This document shows, piece after piece, positions 17,676-26,169 of a stretch of DNA of 64,000 nt (position 1 is its first letter; each line of letters opens with the position of its first letter). Source of the stretch: DAHUXN01 sp963811805 (GTDB taxonomy: Bacteria; Acidobacteriota; Terriglobia; Acidiferrales; UBA7541). Under the pieces are notes generated by a model, which worked only from the letters and a program-made list of their open reading frames with translations, was not told where the DNA came from and did no database searches. Made by a program: the position numbers and the translations under genes. The DNA lies in the NCBI GenBank assembly GCA_963811805.1, contig CAWESU010000001.1:992001-1056000 (forward strand), in the 5' to 3' direction.

Positions 17676-17888
17676 ATGGAAGACATTCGAATCCGATTCG
17701 GCAAGGCCCTACGCCAGCGGCGGCATAAGCTGGGCGTGTCGCAGGAGGAGTTTGCCGATATGTGCGGCCTTGACCGCACCTACGTCGGCGGAATCGAACG
17801 CGGCGAGCGCAACGTCGCGTTGGTCAACATCGAGAAGATTGCCAAGGCCTTTCGGATTTCCCTAAGTGAACTTCTTCGCGGAATTTAA
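17676..17888 (+). CDS. XRE-family DNA-binding protein, controller-like
   Basis: The 70-residue single-domain protein starts MEDIRIRFGKALRQRRHKLG and continues SQEEFADMCGLDRTYVGGIE, RGERNVALVNIEKIAKAFRI, SLSELLRGI, a complete lambda-repressor-like helix-turn-helix. Size and composition match controller (C) proteins of type II restriction-modification loci. AAGGG lies 5 bases before the ATG. In the divergent upstream gap, GTCCA...TGGAC arms (about 17612-17637) could be an operator. It probably times expression of the nuclease and methyltransferase downstream. Confidence 0.85.
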   Translation: MEDIRIRFGKALRQRRHKLGVSQEEFADMCGLDRTYVGGIERGERNVALVNIEKIAKAFRISLSELLRGI

Positions 17889-17990
17889 CCAAGAGATGAA
17901 CTTTCCCGCTGGACGCCGTCATGCGTGGATTCTACTAAGAAGAACCCGTAACTGCCGCTCGCCCAAAACGGACAGCCATCTCTGATCATC

Positions 17991-18449
17991 CTACTGAGAA
18001 ACGATATTCCCCGTTTCTTCGATTATAATATCCAGGTCATTAACAATTGCCCGAATGCAGATAGGAACTCCTGTTTTTATTTCTACGCACTTTGACGCCA
18101 AATCATAAGTCACAGTGTTTATGTCGTAGAATCGAACCTTTGCCGTATCTTGGACGGAAAGAGATGTTACGCTAGAGATTTTAAGGAAGCACTCCTCTGC
18201 AGGAAAGCGGGCCCTACTTCCTAAAAACGATCTGGGCTCCAAGTCCTTTAAATAGCGGATTGTCACGATTGACTTCGCCGGGATGAACTGAATAGAGTTG
18301 GCATCAAGCCAAAAATCGTGAACATGGTCCACTAATCTTGAGATTTCGCTAGGATTCGTTACATGGAGTGAGTTTTTCACTGTAGGCTCACCGAGGTAAG
18401 GGCAACCGGAGTGCAAAACCACTGCCCGAGACGCCATTCTGCCATACAT
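17991..18449 (-). CDS. hypothetical protein beside the nuclease-methyltransferase pair
   Basis: The 152-residue product is AT-rich in coding and has a mainly beta composition (IVTIRYLKDLEP, KVRFYDINTVTYDLASKCVE, IVNDLDIIIEETGNIV). No signal peptide, membrane helix or catalytic motif is visible and I recognise no family. It is transcribed away from the NurA gene, with 81 bases between starts, so the two may share a control region. It could be an accessory or immunity factor, but that is a guess. A second Met at residue 5 is an alternative start. Confidence 0.55.
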   Translation of the reverse strand: MYGRMASRAVVLHSGCPYLGEPTVKNSLHVTNPSEISRLVDHVHDFWLDANSIQFIPAKSIVTIRYLKDLEPRSFLGSRARFPAEECFLKISSVTSLSVQDTAKVRFYDINTVTYDLASKCVEIKTGVPICIRAIVNDLDIIIEETGNIVSQ

Positions 18450-18530
18450 TAACCTGGATATGAGGGAGCTTTCCTAGCCCTGGGAATGGATGATGCGCAT
18501 CGTGTAGAGCGACTTTGATTTGAGTATTGT

Positions 18531-19733
18531 TTGGTACAGAGTCTTCCCAACTATGTTGTAGCTATCGATGGTAGCAATGCAGAAGTCGACGTGCGTAACG
18601 GCTATCCAGGTGCAAAAGTTGGTTACTGTACCGTGGCCAGCGTTTTGCTGAATCTTGCCGAGATGAACCGCCTTGACCAACACCGACCGGTTGATCCCGA
18701 GCAGTTCCGCAAGACAGAAGAAGCGTCAACTGTCGATGCCGCATTGCCGGGAAGCAACGTCGTGACGCGCACTCACACTTCTGCGCGGGATTCATTCCGT
18801 GAGGCGGTTTATGAAATTCTCCAAGACGCGGTTGTAGATCAGGACGATGGCTCGCGTTTGTTGGATACCTATGAGGCTTTGCTTACACTCAAACCAAAAG
18901 GCCGCTCACAGGAATGTCCCTACACACCCGAAGGGTGTGCCGAACATATGGTTATCCCCACCGGTGTCAGTAGCTGTCCGTGTCCGAAAAAGCTCCCAAT
19001 CTATTCCACTGATGCGCTACGAAGTCATGAACGGTTCCGGGATATCGGTACCAATGGCGAAGCTTATGGTGAAGTGCGGCAGGTTTGGGAAAGACTTCTG
19101 TTAATCCATGTGCTCCGCCTCTTCGAAAAAAAGCAGTTGCTAGACCGCATGGACCGGATGGCCTTTGTCATAGACGGCCCGCTGGCTATATTTGGTCATC
19201 CTGCTTGGCTCAGCGCCGCAATTAGCCAGGAGCTAAAACGCCTCAATACAATTGTCAGATCAGCTATACGGCGTGATCTGCTAATCGTTGGAATTGAGAA
19301 GTCCGGCGAATTCGTCACTCATTTTGATGAACTCGACAAGGCCGAAGATGGAGGTGCTAACTTCAAGCCTCGTACATACCTATTCCCAACTGACGCTTAT
19401 ATCAAGACGCGTGTGATTTTTTCAACCAGCGCAAAGCGATATGGACTGGACACGTACTTCGGGCGCAAATTCCTCTACAAGACAGCCTCCGGCGCACGGA
19501 TCGTGGTAAGCATTCCCTTTTTGAACGACAAACAGGACACCCTTGCTACAGATGACGTCTCACTTTACCCAGAGTTTGGGTCAGCATGTGCGTTGTTGGA
19601 TTCGTTGGCGTCCTCCCGTTTTTCGAATTCTGTTTCACCCCTGATTTCTGCGCATGCCCAGGCAGCTATTCCACTCCAACTTGGAACAAAAGTCTTGCAG
19701 CAGTTGGCAAAAGCGCTGATGAGACAAGACTGA
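18531..19733 (+). CDS. NurA-domain nuclease
   Basis: NurA proteins are manganese-dependent 5'-3' nucleases, usually partnered with HerA. The 400-residue frame shows VVAIDGSNAEVD (Asp13), FVIDGPLAIFG (Asp215), LLIVGIEKSGEFVTHFD (residues 250-266) and TRVIFSTSAKRYGLDTYFG, the order of the family's catalytic and structural motifs. No HerA gene is nearby. The only initiation codon before the first motif is TTG, with no clear ribosome-binding site. An in-frame TGA lies at 18516-18518, and the frame upstream of it remains open and protein-like, so the N-terminus may be truncated. It ends 3 bases before the methyltransferase. Confidence 0.75.
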   Translation: MVQSLPNYVVAIDGSNAEVDVRNGYPGAKVGYCTVASVLLNLAEMNRLDQHRPVDPEQFRKTEEASTVDAALPGSNVVTRTHTSARDSFREAVYEILQDAVVDQDDGSRLLDTYEALLTLKPKGRSQECPYTPEGCAEHMVIPTGVSSCPCPKKLPIYSTDALRSHERFRDIGTNGEAYGEVRQVWERLLLIHVLRLFEKKQLLDRMDRMAFVIDGPLAIFGHPAWLSAAISQELKRLNTIVRSAIRRDLLIVGIEKSGEFVTHFDELDKAEDGGANFKPRTYLFPTDAYIKTRVIFSTSAKRYGLDTYFGRKFLYKTASGARIVVSIPFLNDKQDTLATDDVSLYPEFGSACALLDSLASSRFSNSVSPLISAHAQAAIPLQLGTKVLQQLAKALMRQD

Positions 19734-19736
19734 CCC

Positions 19737-20840
19737 ATGGGACGCGAAGCGGGTAAGTACAGTACGGCAGCAGGTCGCTGGGCCGGTGTCGGGCCTTATT
19801 ACGCGATGTTTCCTGCGGCTTTCGCGGACAAGGTGATAACCAGATATACTCGGCTTGGTGATTCGGTTTTGGACCCGTTTGCTGGCCGGGGTACGGCCGT
19901 ATTCAGCGCTGCTGTTCACGGCCGCCTCGGTATTGGAGTGGAGATAAATCCCGTCGGCTGGGTCTATTCTCAAGCAAAGCTCTTGCCTGCGAGCGAGGAT
20001 GCGGTCGCGCAACGATTCAAAGAAATCTGGACTCTTTCGCAACGCTATCGAAAAGTGGCAACGAGCCTGCCTCCGTTCTTTCACCTGTGCTATCAATCAA
20101 ACGTCTTGCAGTTTCTGCTGGCCGCACGTGCCCTCCTCAACTGGAGAAACCGAAAGGCCGACTGGACTGCCATGGCATTCCTTTTGGTAAATCTGCACGG
20201 CAAGAGAGATGGAGCCCTTTCGAACCAGATGCGTCAGACAAAATCTATGTCTCCTGCCTACGCTATCAGGTGGTGGAGAGAGCGAGGACTAAAACCGCCT
20301 GAGCTAGATCCGTTAGAGTTCATGTTGAAACGACTAACATGGCGGTACGCGAAGGGTGTCCCTAAATCGACGGAGAGTCGCGCCTACCTGGGCGATAGCA
20401 CAACGGTCCTACCCCAGATCCCACGATACTGGGGAAGCGATCATAAGCGCGCTCGCCTCTTACTCACATCGCCGCCATACTTCAAAGTCACCAACTATCA
20501 TTATGACCAGTGGCTTCGATTGTGGCTCTTGGGCGGACCGCCGACATCGAAGCGGGTCGGCGGACTATATAAAGACAAGTTTGAAAATCAGGAGCGATAT
20601 CACACCTTGCTGCTCAATGTATTCAGAAGTGCCAAGCACCTTTTAACGCAGAATGCGACCGTGTATGTGCGCACGGATCGGCGAAAGTTAACGCTCAGAA
20701 TGACAGCTGACGTGCTTCGAGAGGTGTTCCCAAATCGACCACTCTCCTACAGACAACGTCCTTACAAGCGACCGACTCAAACGAAGCTGTTCGGTCACGC
20801 TGAACCTAAGCTGGGAGAAGTGGATCTGGTTCTTTGTTGA
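19737..20840 (+). CDS. DNA methyltransferase (N4-cytosine or N6-adenine type)
   Basis: The 367-residue protein opens with WAGVGPYYAMFPAAFA, then motif I SVLDPFAGRGTAVFSA (residues 43-58, binds S-adenosylmethionine), GIGVEINPVGWVYS, and motif IV TSPPYFKVTNYHYDQWL from residue 244. The SPPY form favours N4-cytosine methylation, although N6-adenine enzymes also occur. Motif I precedes motif IV, with a long central region that probably holds target recognition. The ATG follows the NurA stop by 3 bases, so both are in one transcript. It may protect host DNA from the adjacent nuclease. Confidence 0.85.
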   Translation: MGREAGKYSTAAGRWAGVGPYYAMFPAAFADKVITRYTRLGDSVLDPFAGRGTAVFSAAVHGRLGIGVEINPVGWVYSQAKLLPASEDAVAQRFKEIWTLSQRYRKVATSLPPFFHLCYQSNVLQFLLAARALLNWRNRKADWTAMAFLLVNLHGKRDGALSNQMRQTKSMSPAYAIRWWRERGLKPPELDPLEFMLKRLTWRYAKGVPKSTESRAYLGDSTTVLPQIPRYWGSDHKRARLLLTSPPYFKVTNYHYDQWLRLWLLGGPPTSKRVGGLYKDKFENQERYHTLLLNVFRSAKHLLTQNATVYVRTDRRKLTLRMTADVLREVFPNRPLSYRQRPYKRPTQTKLFGHAEPKLGEVDLVLC

Positions 20841-21246
20841 GTCTACATGCGTCTCTATTCCCGGTACGACAAGATCCCTAATCGACGACTCAACCTGTAA
20901 TCGTATTGCTACCAAGCTGAGGGATACCTTCCTCGCTGAATTTCGATTCTGCCCAGGAACTGATACCGACCAGTCGCGCAAGTGACTGGTAATGCCGCGG
21001 ATGCCTCGCTCGCTTATCGATTAGCACCAGAGTTGGTATGCCAGTAACGCCAAATGTCTTAAATACGCCCTCTCCGTTGACGAGCGTCGGAAACCTAACC
21101 CGTCAAGGCGCGGAAGGGATAGCGGATACGCAGGCGAAAAAGGGACCAGCCCCCTGGATTGAGACCTGGCTCCTTCGGTTACTCTCTCGGTGTATGTTCT
21201 TTCTGTTTGCTGCGCTCTGCAGAATGCCCACGCTATGCTTAGGTGC
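20841..21246. other. intergenic region after the methyltransferase
   Basis: No supported gene. It contains one copy of a 27-bp dispersed repeat at 21092-21118. Both strands give only short, unconvincing frames. Confidence 0.4.
21092..21118 (+). repeat. 27-bp dispersed repeat, copy 1
   Basis: AACCTAACCCGTCAAGGCGC followed by GGAAGGG. It differs from the copy at 26820 by one base. A shorter relative lies at 29030. Confidence 0.65.
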
Positions 21247-21396
21247 ATGAAGTGCCCATGCTGCGGAAAAGACGAGGTCTCTGACGGACCGCCGGGCGTA
21301 GTCGATCCCTACAAGAATTGGGTTCAGTGCCTCAACCGTGAATGTGTGGCCAAGAATATTTGGGTATCCCGGACGGCAAGAAGTACGAAAGCTTGA
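21247..21396 (+). CDS. small zinc-ribbon protein, possibly frameshifted
   Basis: The 49-residue frame reads MKCPCCGKDEVSDGPPG and WVQCLNRECVAKNIWV, a two-pair zinc ribbon. After WVS the frame ends soon, while the next frame continues PDGKKYESLTWTTENV and KPKEQAISLR to a TGA at about 21449. This suggests a one-base shift in a CCC run near 21372. No family is recognised. It lies at the right side of the AT-rich island. Confidence 0.4.
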   Translation: MKCPCCGKDEVSDGPPGVVDPYKNWVQCLNRECVAKNIWVSRTARSTKA

Positions 21397-21590
21397 CGTG
21401 GACCACGGAGAATGTGAAACCAAAAGAGCAAGCAATTAGTCTACGGTGATGATCCAGAGTTCGACAAATTGATCCAGGCAACTCACACGCTGGTTAGCTT
21501 CATCCCGCGGCGGGCGGCTACGCCCGAACAGCGGGTACAAATGATCTGGGAGCAATTTCCGCCGCCCAAGGTTCGTTGTTTTGGAGCATG

Positions 21591-23693
21591 TCACGGAAAA
21601 TTCAAGTCCAACGCATATACCAGCCCGCCGCTGTGCCTCATACGAACAATCAGCGAGCCGTCCGCGACTCCGCTCTCGAGCGCGCACATATCAACGCCTT
21701 CTTTCAGCGCCGTCTCGAAGCTGAGTACGCGTTGCGGTTTGAAATCTCCCGCGTGTAAGCGATAGATCGGCTGGCCTTCGTCCGCAAAATTCTGTACGTA
21801 CAAATATTGCGAATCGCGCGACCATGTCAGCCCTGACAGAACCGTGCCGGTCGCGATGGGTTTCCATTGCTGAGTCTGTGAATCGAACAGTAGAATCGAC
21901 CGCTCATCCAAAGTCTTCGCGGTGAAATACTTCCCGTCGGGCGACCACATGGGGGACGTGAAACCATCGGAATTGGCAACTTTTTTCGCCGCTCTCGTTT
22001 TCCGATCGACGATGTAGATTCCCCTCGGCGCTCTTGGATCTGCAGGCGCATCCGCGTTCACCGCAATCGCTATCTGCTCTCCATCCGGCGACCACGCCGG
22101 TACGCTCTGTTCTCCTTCTTGTGCGAGAATTTCCTGAACCAGCCCGCCCTCGGCGTTCACGACATAGGCGCGCACCGGCTTGCCGAAAGTGTGCGCCTCA
22201 AACGCGATCTCCGCTCCATCCGGCGACCACTGGGGCTGTGATGCCTGTAACGGCGAAGCGGTCAACTGCAAAGGTGCGCTGCCGTCTCCCTTCGTTCGCC
22301 ACAAGGTCCAGTCGTCTTTGATCACCGCGGCTCTGGTGCCGTCGCGAGACGGCCATACTGCGAGCGTCCCTTGCACCGTCGTGAACGGGCGCAATATGCC
22401 TGAACGAAAGTCGTATCGTTCGAATTGCCAGACTTCGTTCCAAGCCGTCACGAACGCCCGCGTCCCGTTTCGAGTCAGCACGCCATTTCTGATCGCCCGT
22501 GCTGTCGGCGTCAGTTGTACGGGAACCGGCCTCCGCCAATGAAACAAGCTCCGCCGTTCACGAATCGCCCACAGATTTTCAAATCCGCCATGGTTCGACG
22601 AAAACACCAGGTACTTCCCATCCGGCGTCCACTCCGCGCAGCACTCGGACGGCGGACTACTCCATCCCGGAAACCGCTGGCGCGGGTTCCTGCCGTCGGC
22701 GCCAGCTTCCCACAGGGTGCTGGCATCGGACTGATTGTCATCCACCGAATAGGTCATCTTCCGGTTGTCGGGCGAGAACTGAATCCAATACGGCCGGCCC
22801 GCGGTATGAATCAGCACGCGATCTCCATTCCCGTCGCGTCCCACGATGTGGATGTCGCTTCCGCGGGCATACAGGATTTGCTGTGCATTCGGCGCCCACG
22901 ATGCATCGTCCGCAATCACGCTGCCCACGCGGATCGGACTCCCGCCCTGCGCCGGCCAAATCCATAAAGGCAGCCCCGGCCTGCGTGCTTCGAAATTTCC
23001 GATAAGAAACTCCGATCGGTCCGGGGAAATGTCAAAAATTCGGGTATTTGGGAAGGGCGTGTCTACAGGACCCGCCGCGCCGCCTGCTGTCGAAGTCTGC
23101 ATCAGGGTGTCACGATTGCCGGCCCGCTCGAGAAAAAACACGCGCACGCCGTCCGTCGCGATCCGCGCGAACCCATCCGGGTGGTCCGATACCGGCCTTT
23201 GGACGAAGCCCGTCGCCCGGGGAACCGGCGGCGACGATAAGAATCCATACGCAACGATAAGAAGCGCGAGCACGCCAGCCGCGCCAATCCATGGCCACAA
23301 ACGCAGAGCAGCGGACTGATCGGGCTGTTCTTTGCCTTCTTGCGGCTCTCGCTCTTTCTCGATCGGCGCTACAAAACGGTAGCCGACCCGTGGAATCGTC
23401 TCGATATAGAGCGGCTTATCCGCCGAGTCTCCCAGCGCGCCGCGCAATTTCTTCACCGCGTTGTTCAGCCCGTTTTCGAACTCGCCAAACGTATCCCCTG
23501 CCCATAATCTTCGCCGCAGTTCCTCCCGCGTTACGATTTCTCCCGGTCGCTCGAGCACTGCCCACAGGATTTGCATGGGCTGCCCGCCCAGACGAATGCG
23601 CACTCCGAATTTCCGTAATTCGCCAGCTAGCAGCTTGGTCTCGAATGGGCCGAAGCGAACAACCTTTTCAGATTGCAGGGAGCCCGAAGACAT
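21591..23693 (-). CDS. winged-helix (OmpR/CadC-type) regulator with membrane helix and TolB-like propeller
   Basis: The 700-residue protein has an N-terminal DNA-binding winged helix (VVRFGPFETKLLAGELRK, EIVTREELRRRLWAGDTFG, KPLYIETIPRVGYRFVAP), one membrane helix (LWPWIGAAGVLALLIVAYGF, about residues 130-150) and a large C-terminal beta-propeller with WD40/PD40-like repeats (SPDRSEFLIG, WTPDGKYLVFSSNHGG, WSPDGKYFTA). The layout is common in Acidobacteriota and implies a membrane-bound one-component regulator that senses periplasmic signals. An ATG at 23693 is preferred over a GTG at 23741; GGAAGG lies upstream. Confidence 0.9.
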   Translation of the reverse strand: MSSGSLQSEKVVRFGPFETKLLAGELRKFGVRIRLGGQPMQILWAVLERPGEIVTREELRRRLWAGDTFGEFENGLNNAVKKLRGALGDSADKPLYIETIPRVGYRFVAPIEKEREPQEGKEQPDQSAALRLWPWIGAAGVLALLIVAYGFLSSPPVPRATGFVQRPVSDHPDGFARIATDGVRVFFLERAGNRDTLMQTSTAGGAAGPVDTPFPNTRIFDISPDRSEFLIGNFEARRPGLPLWIWPAQGGSPIRVGSVIADDASWAPNAQQILYARGSDIHIVGRDGNGDRVLIHTAGRPYWIQFSPDNRKMTYSVDDNQSDASTLWEAGADGRNPRQRFPGWSSPPSECCAEWTPDGKYLVFSSNHGGFENLWAIRERRSLFHWRRPVPVQLTPTARAIRNGVLTRNGTRAFVTAWNEVWQFERYDFRSGILRPFTTVQGTLAVWPSRDGTRAAVIKDDWTLWRTKGDGSAPLQLTASPLQASQPQWSPDGAEIAFEAHTFGKPVRAYVVNAEGGLVQEILAQEGEQSVPAWSPDGEQIAIAVNADAPADPRAPRGIYIVDRKTRAAKKVANSDGFTSPMWSPDGKYFTAKTLDERSILLFDSQTQQWKPIATGTVLSGLTWSRDSQYLYVQNFADEGQPIYRLHAGDFKPQRVLSFETALKEGVDMCALESGVADGSLIVRMRHSGGLVYALDLNFP

Positions 23694-23973
23694 ACCGCAG
23701 CGCGCCTTCCATGCGGGGACGATGGAGTTCTGATGTACCACGGCGGGCGCGGCGCGTCAAGAGGATAGATAGAAGAGCACTCAACGCTCTTGGATTCTTT
23801 GGCTTGCATGGATAGATGAAAAATATGTCGCGTTGATTGACACATGCACCGGGTCTCTGGCAGGTTTCCGCATCCGTCATCGTCCCGATGGTATTGACGT
23901 GGAAGCCGAGAGAGAGCCTGGTTGGTGGTGCATCTGCGGGCCGGTTCTCAGTCTGGATTCCCAGGAGAGCAAA

Positions 23974-25455
23974 ATGCGAATTGGACTGAAATCGTTCCGT
24001 GGTTGTGTAGCTCGTGCCATCGTTGGATGCTTCGTTGCGCTCGCTCTGTCTGGGGCTGCGTTCGCACAAGGTGTCCTTTCATGCCCCGTGACCACCAACA
24101 CCACCTTGTCGACCTATCCCTATAACGGGGACACCACAAACCCATCCAGCACACCGAACATCTGCATCGTTCAGTCCAGCGCGACGCTCACTATTGCTGC
24201 CAGCACAGGTGGCATCTTTAATGTCGACGAGTACGTCATCGGGCTCGGCGGCGTCATACTCAATTACGGTAAGATAGTAAATGACGGCGTTATCACCAAT
24301 GGCGATGACGAGGGCCCCACCTCCGGAACAATCACGAATTTCGGCACACTGATCAACAACAATATTTTGGATAACACTTATGGCGTGCTGACCAACGCCG
24401 GCATCCTGACTAATTTTGGCGCGCTACAGAGTGGAACCGTGTACAACACTGCGACGCTCACGAACGAAAACATACTCGATGCTTACATTTTGACTAACAT
24501 TGCGGGCGCGACGCTCAACAACACCGGCGTGTTCATCGGTTCCGGGAGCACAATTACCAACAACGGCACCTTCACGAACTACGTGGGCGGCCAAGTCGAC
24601 AACGAGTCGGGTGTGTTTTTGAATGGCGGTACGTTCATCAATGACGGCACATGGGTGAACACAATCAATGCGTCGTTCGAAGAACCGGGCGGCAGCATAC
24701 TCACAAACAACGGCACGTTCACAAATAACGGGATGTTTACGAACGCTTCGAATGGCTATCCGACTGTAAATACGGTGGTTAATAATGGAATATTCGACAA
24801 TAACGGCACCTTTACAAATGCAGGTATTCTGGACATTACATACGGCGGTGTGTTGAGCAATGCCGCGGGCAGCACGTTCGTTCAGACGGGCGGACAGACC
24901 GTCGTTGACGGCACATTGAATTCGGTTCCGGCGGTGCAGATTCAAGGGGGAGTGCTTTCTGGCACCGGCACGGTCAATGGGAATGTGAACAATAGCGGCG
25001 GTTTGGTTCAGCCCGGTGATGCGCCAGGCACGCTGACGATTAAGGGAAACTATACGCAAGGGGCTTTCGGAACCCTGTGGATCGAGCTGGGCGGGACTGC
25101 GCCGGGGGACTTCAGCGTCCTGGATGTGAGCGGAGTGGCGAGCTTGAACGGTGCGGTGGACTTCGCCGCAGTGAACGGCTTCACGCCAGGCACGGGCGAC
25201 GATTTCGCCTTCCTAAATTTCGGTTCGCTTTCGGGTGATTTCTTCCCCCCGTTGTTCACGAATTGGAGCTGTCCGGCAGGCGACACCTGTGACCTGGTCT
25301 ACGGCGCAAACAGCGTCAGTTTGGACATCCTCGCTGCTAGCGGCACCGGCACCACAACCACCCCAGAGCCGTCGAGCGTGCTGCTGCTCGGAATCGGCAT
25401 GTTGGCCCTGGGAATATTCCAATACCGCCGGCTCGATGTGGATGGTCTGCGGTGA
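23974..25455 (+). CDS. PEP-CTERM protein with beta-helix Asn/Thr/Gly repeats
   Basis: The 493-residue protein has a signal peptide (ARAIVGCFVALALSGAAFAQ), then a long repetitive region with recurring T-N-N-G-T-F-T-N-like units (ITNNGTFTNYV, LTNNGTFTNNGMFTN, FDNNGTFTNAG), the pattern of right-handed beta-helix surface proteins. An autotransporter-associated-like segment follows (VQPGDAPGTLTIKGNYTQG). It ends with the sorting signal TPEPSSVLLLGIGMLALGIF, then YRR. PEP-CTERM proteins are handled by exosortase and reach the cell surface or matrix. The start has CAGGAGAG before it. Confidence 0.88.
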   Translation: MRIGLKSFRGCVARAIVGCFVALALSGAAFAQGVLSCPVTTNTTLSTYPYNGDTTNPSSTPNICIVQSSATLTIAASTGGIFNVDEYVIGLGGVILNYGKIVNDGVITNGDDEGPTSGTITNFGTLINNNILDNTYGVLTNAGILTNFGALQSGTVYNTATLTNENILDAYILTNIAGATLNNTGVFIGSGSTITNNGTFTNYVGGQVDNESGVFLNGGTFINDGTWVNTINASFEEPGGSILTNNGTFTNNGMFTNASNGYPTVNTVVNNGIFDNNGTFTNAGILDITYGGVLSNAAGSTFVQTGGQTVVDGTLNSVPAVQIQGGVLSGTGTVNGNVNNSGGLVQPGDAPGTLTIKGNYTQGAFGTLWIELGGTAPGDFSVLDVSGVASLNGAVDFAAVNGFTPGTGDDFAFLNFGSLSGDFFPPLFTNWSCPAGDTCDLVYGANSVSLDILAASGTGTTTTPEPSSVLLLGIGMLALGIFQYRRLDVDGLR

Positions 25456-25564
25456 GCCCGGAGCTCTGTGGTTATCGCAAAGGACCTCATTAACAGTGGC
25501 AAAGTCAACGTCAGTGCTGGAGGTCGGCCGCCGAGAGCTCAATAGGGCCGCGATTTAGCCGCTC

Positions 25565-25990
25565 ATGAACGGGCTGGCAAAGGAGGTCACTGGACGAGGT
25601 CAGCGCGGCGCGAGCCTTGTTCAAGTCGTCTGGATTGTGGCGGGGCTTCTGGTCATCGTTGCGGCGGGCTTTCACATTTATCGTGGGATGCGAGGCTCGT
25701 CGGCGGTCAAGTTTCCCACAGAGTATCAGGCGGTCCTGCTTACGAACGGCTCCGCTTATTTTGGGCGGCTTCAGGGCTACGGAAGCGCACATCCGGTGTT
25801 GACGGACGTATATTACATCGTGAATGAGACGGACCCTCAGACCAAGCAGAACAAGCCGGTGTTGGTGAAGCGCGGCAAAGAACTGCATGAGCCGGACAGG
25901 ATGTACCTGAACCCGAACCAGATCCTGTTTGTCGAAACCGTCGGGCCAGACTCCAAAGTGGCGCAATTGATCCAGCAAGCCAACCACTAA
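25565..25990 (+). CDS. single-pass membrane protein of unknown function
   Basis: The 141-residue protein has one membrane helix (SLVQVVWIVAGLLVIVAAGF) and a soluble domain with YQAVLLTNGSAYFGRLQGYG, DVYYIVNE and RMYLNPNQILFVETVGPDSK. I know this pattern only as a conserved hypothetical; the domain resembles small beta-rich modules. It follows the PEP-CTERM gene by 109 bases. No strong ribosome-binding site is visible. Confidence 0.6.
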   Translation: MNGLAKEVTGRGQRGASLVQVVWIVAGLLVIVAAGFHIYRGMRGSSAVKFPTEYQAVLLTNGSAYFGRLQGYGSAHPVLTDVYYIVNETDPQTKQNKPVLVKRGKELHEPDRMYLNPNQILFVETVGPDSKVAQLIQQANH

Positions 25991-26100
25991 CTCTTCCATT
26001 CATCCGGTACTTCCCATTGATAGCTATGACCGACGTTGGTGTGGGACGAGGGGGCAGTTCTGTAGTATAAGCCCGGCGCGGCGGAGAAAATGACGACAGC

Positions 26101-26169
26101 GCGCACAAGGCGTGCGCGAATAGGAAGGAGGCGTTAAAGGCGGATTTACGGCACGGCTAAAGCCGTGCC
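26101..26169 (+). repeat. two REP-like palindromes
   Basis: GCGCAC/GTGCGC (26101-26117) and GGCACGGCT/AGCCGTGCC (26150-26169) are perfect stems with 5- and 2-base loops, about 30 bases apart. The second matches a type often scattered between genes in GC-rich genomes. Confidence 0.55.

Larger units (their letters stand above)
17676..20840. other. candidate restriction/defence island: XRE regulator, unknown gene, NurA nuclease, DNA methyltransferase
   Basis: Four genes sit in DNA that is visibly AT-richer than the flanks: a 70-residue XRE protein of controller size, a leftward 152-residue unknown protein, a NurA-domain nuclease and, 3 bases after it, a DNA methyltransferase. The arrangement mimics a restriction-modification locus with NurA in the nuclease position. 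Function is inferred from content and order only. Confidence 0.6.

Noticed and set aside
18516..18518. Selenocysteine codon in the NurA frame
   Set aside because: No convincing SECIS hairpin follows the TGA; truncation or error is simpler. It is kept only as a remote option in the findings.
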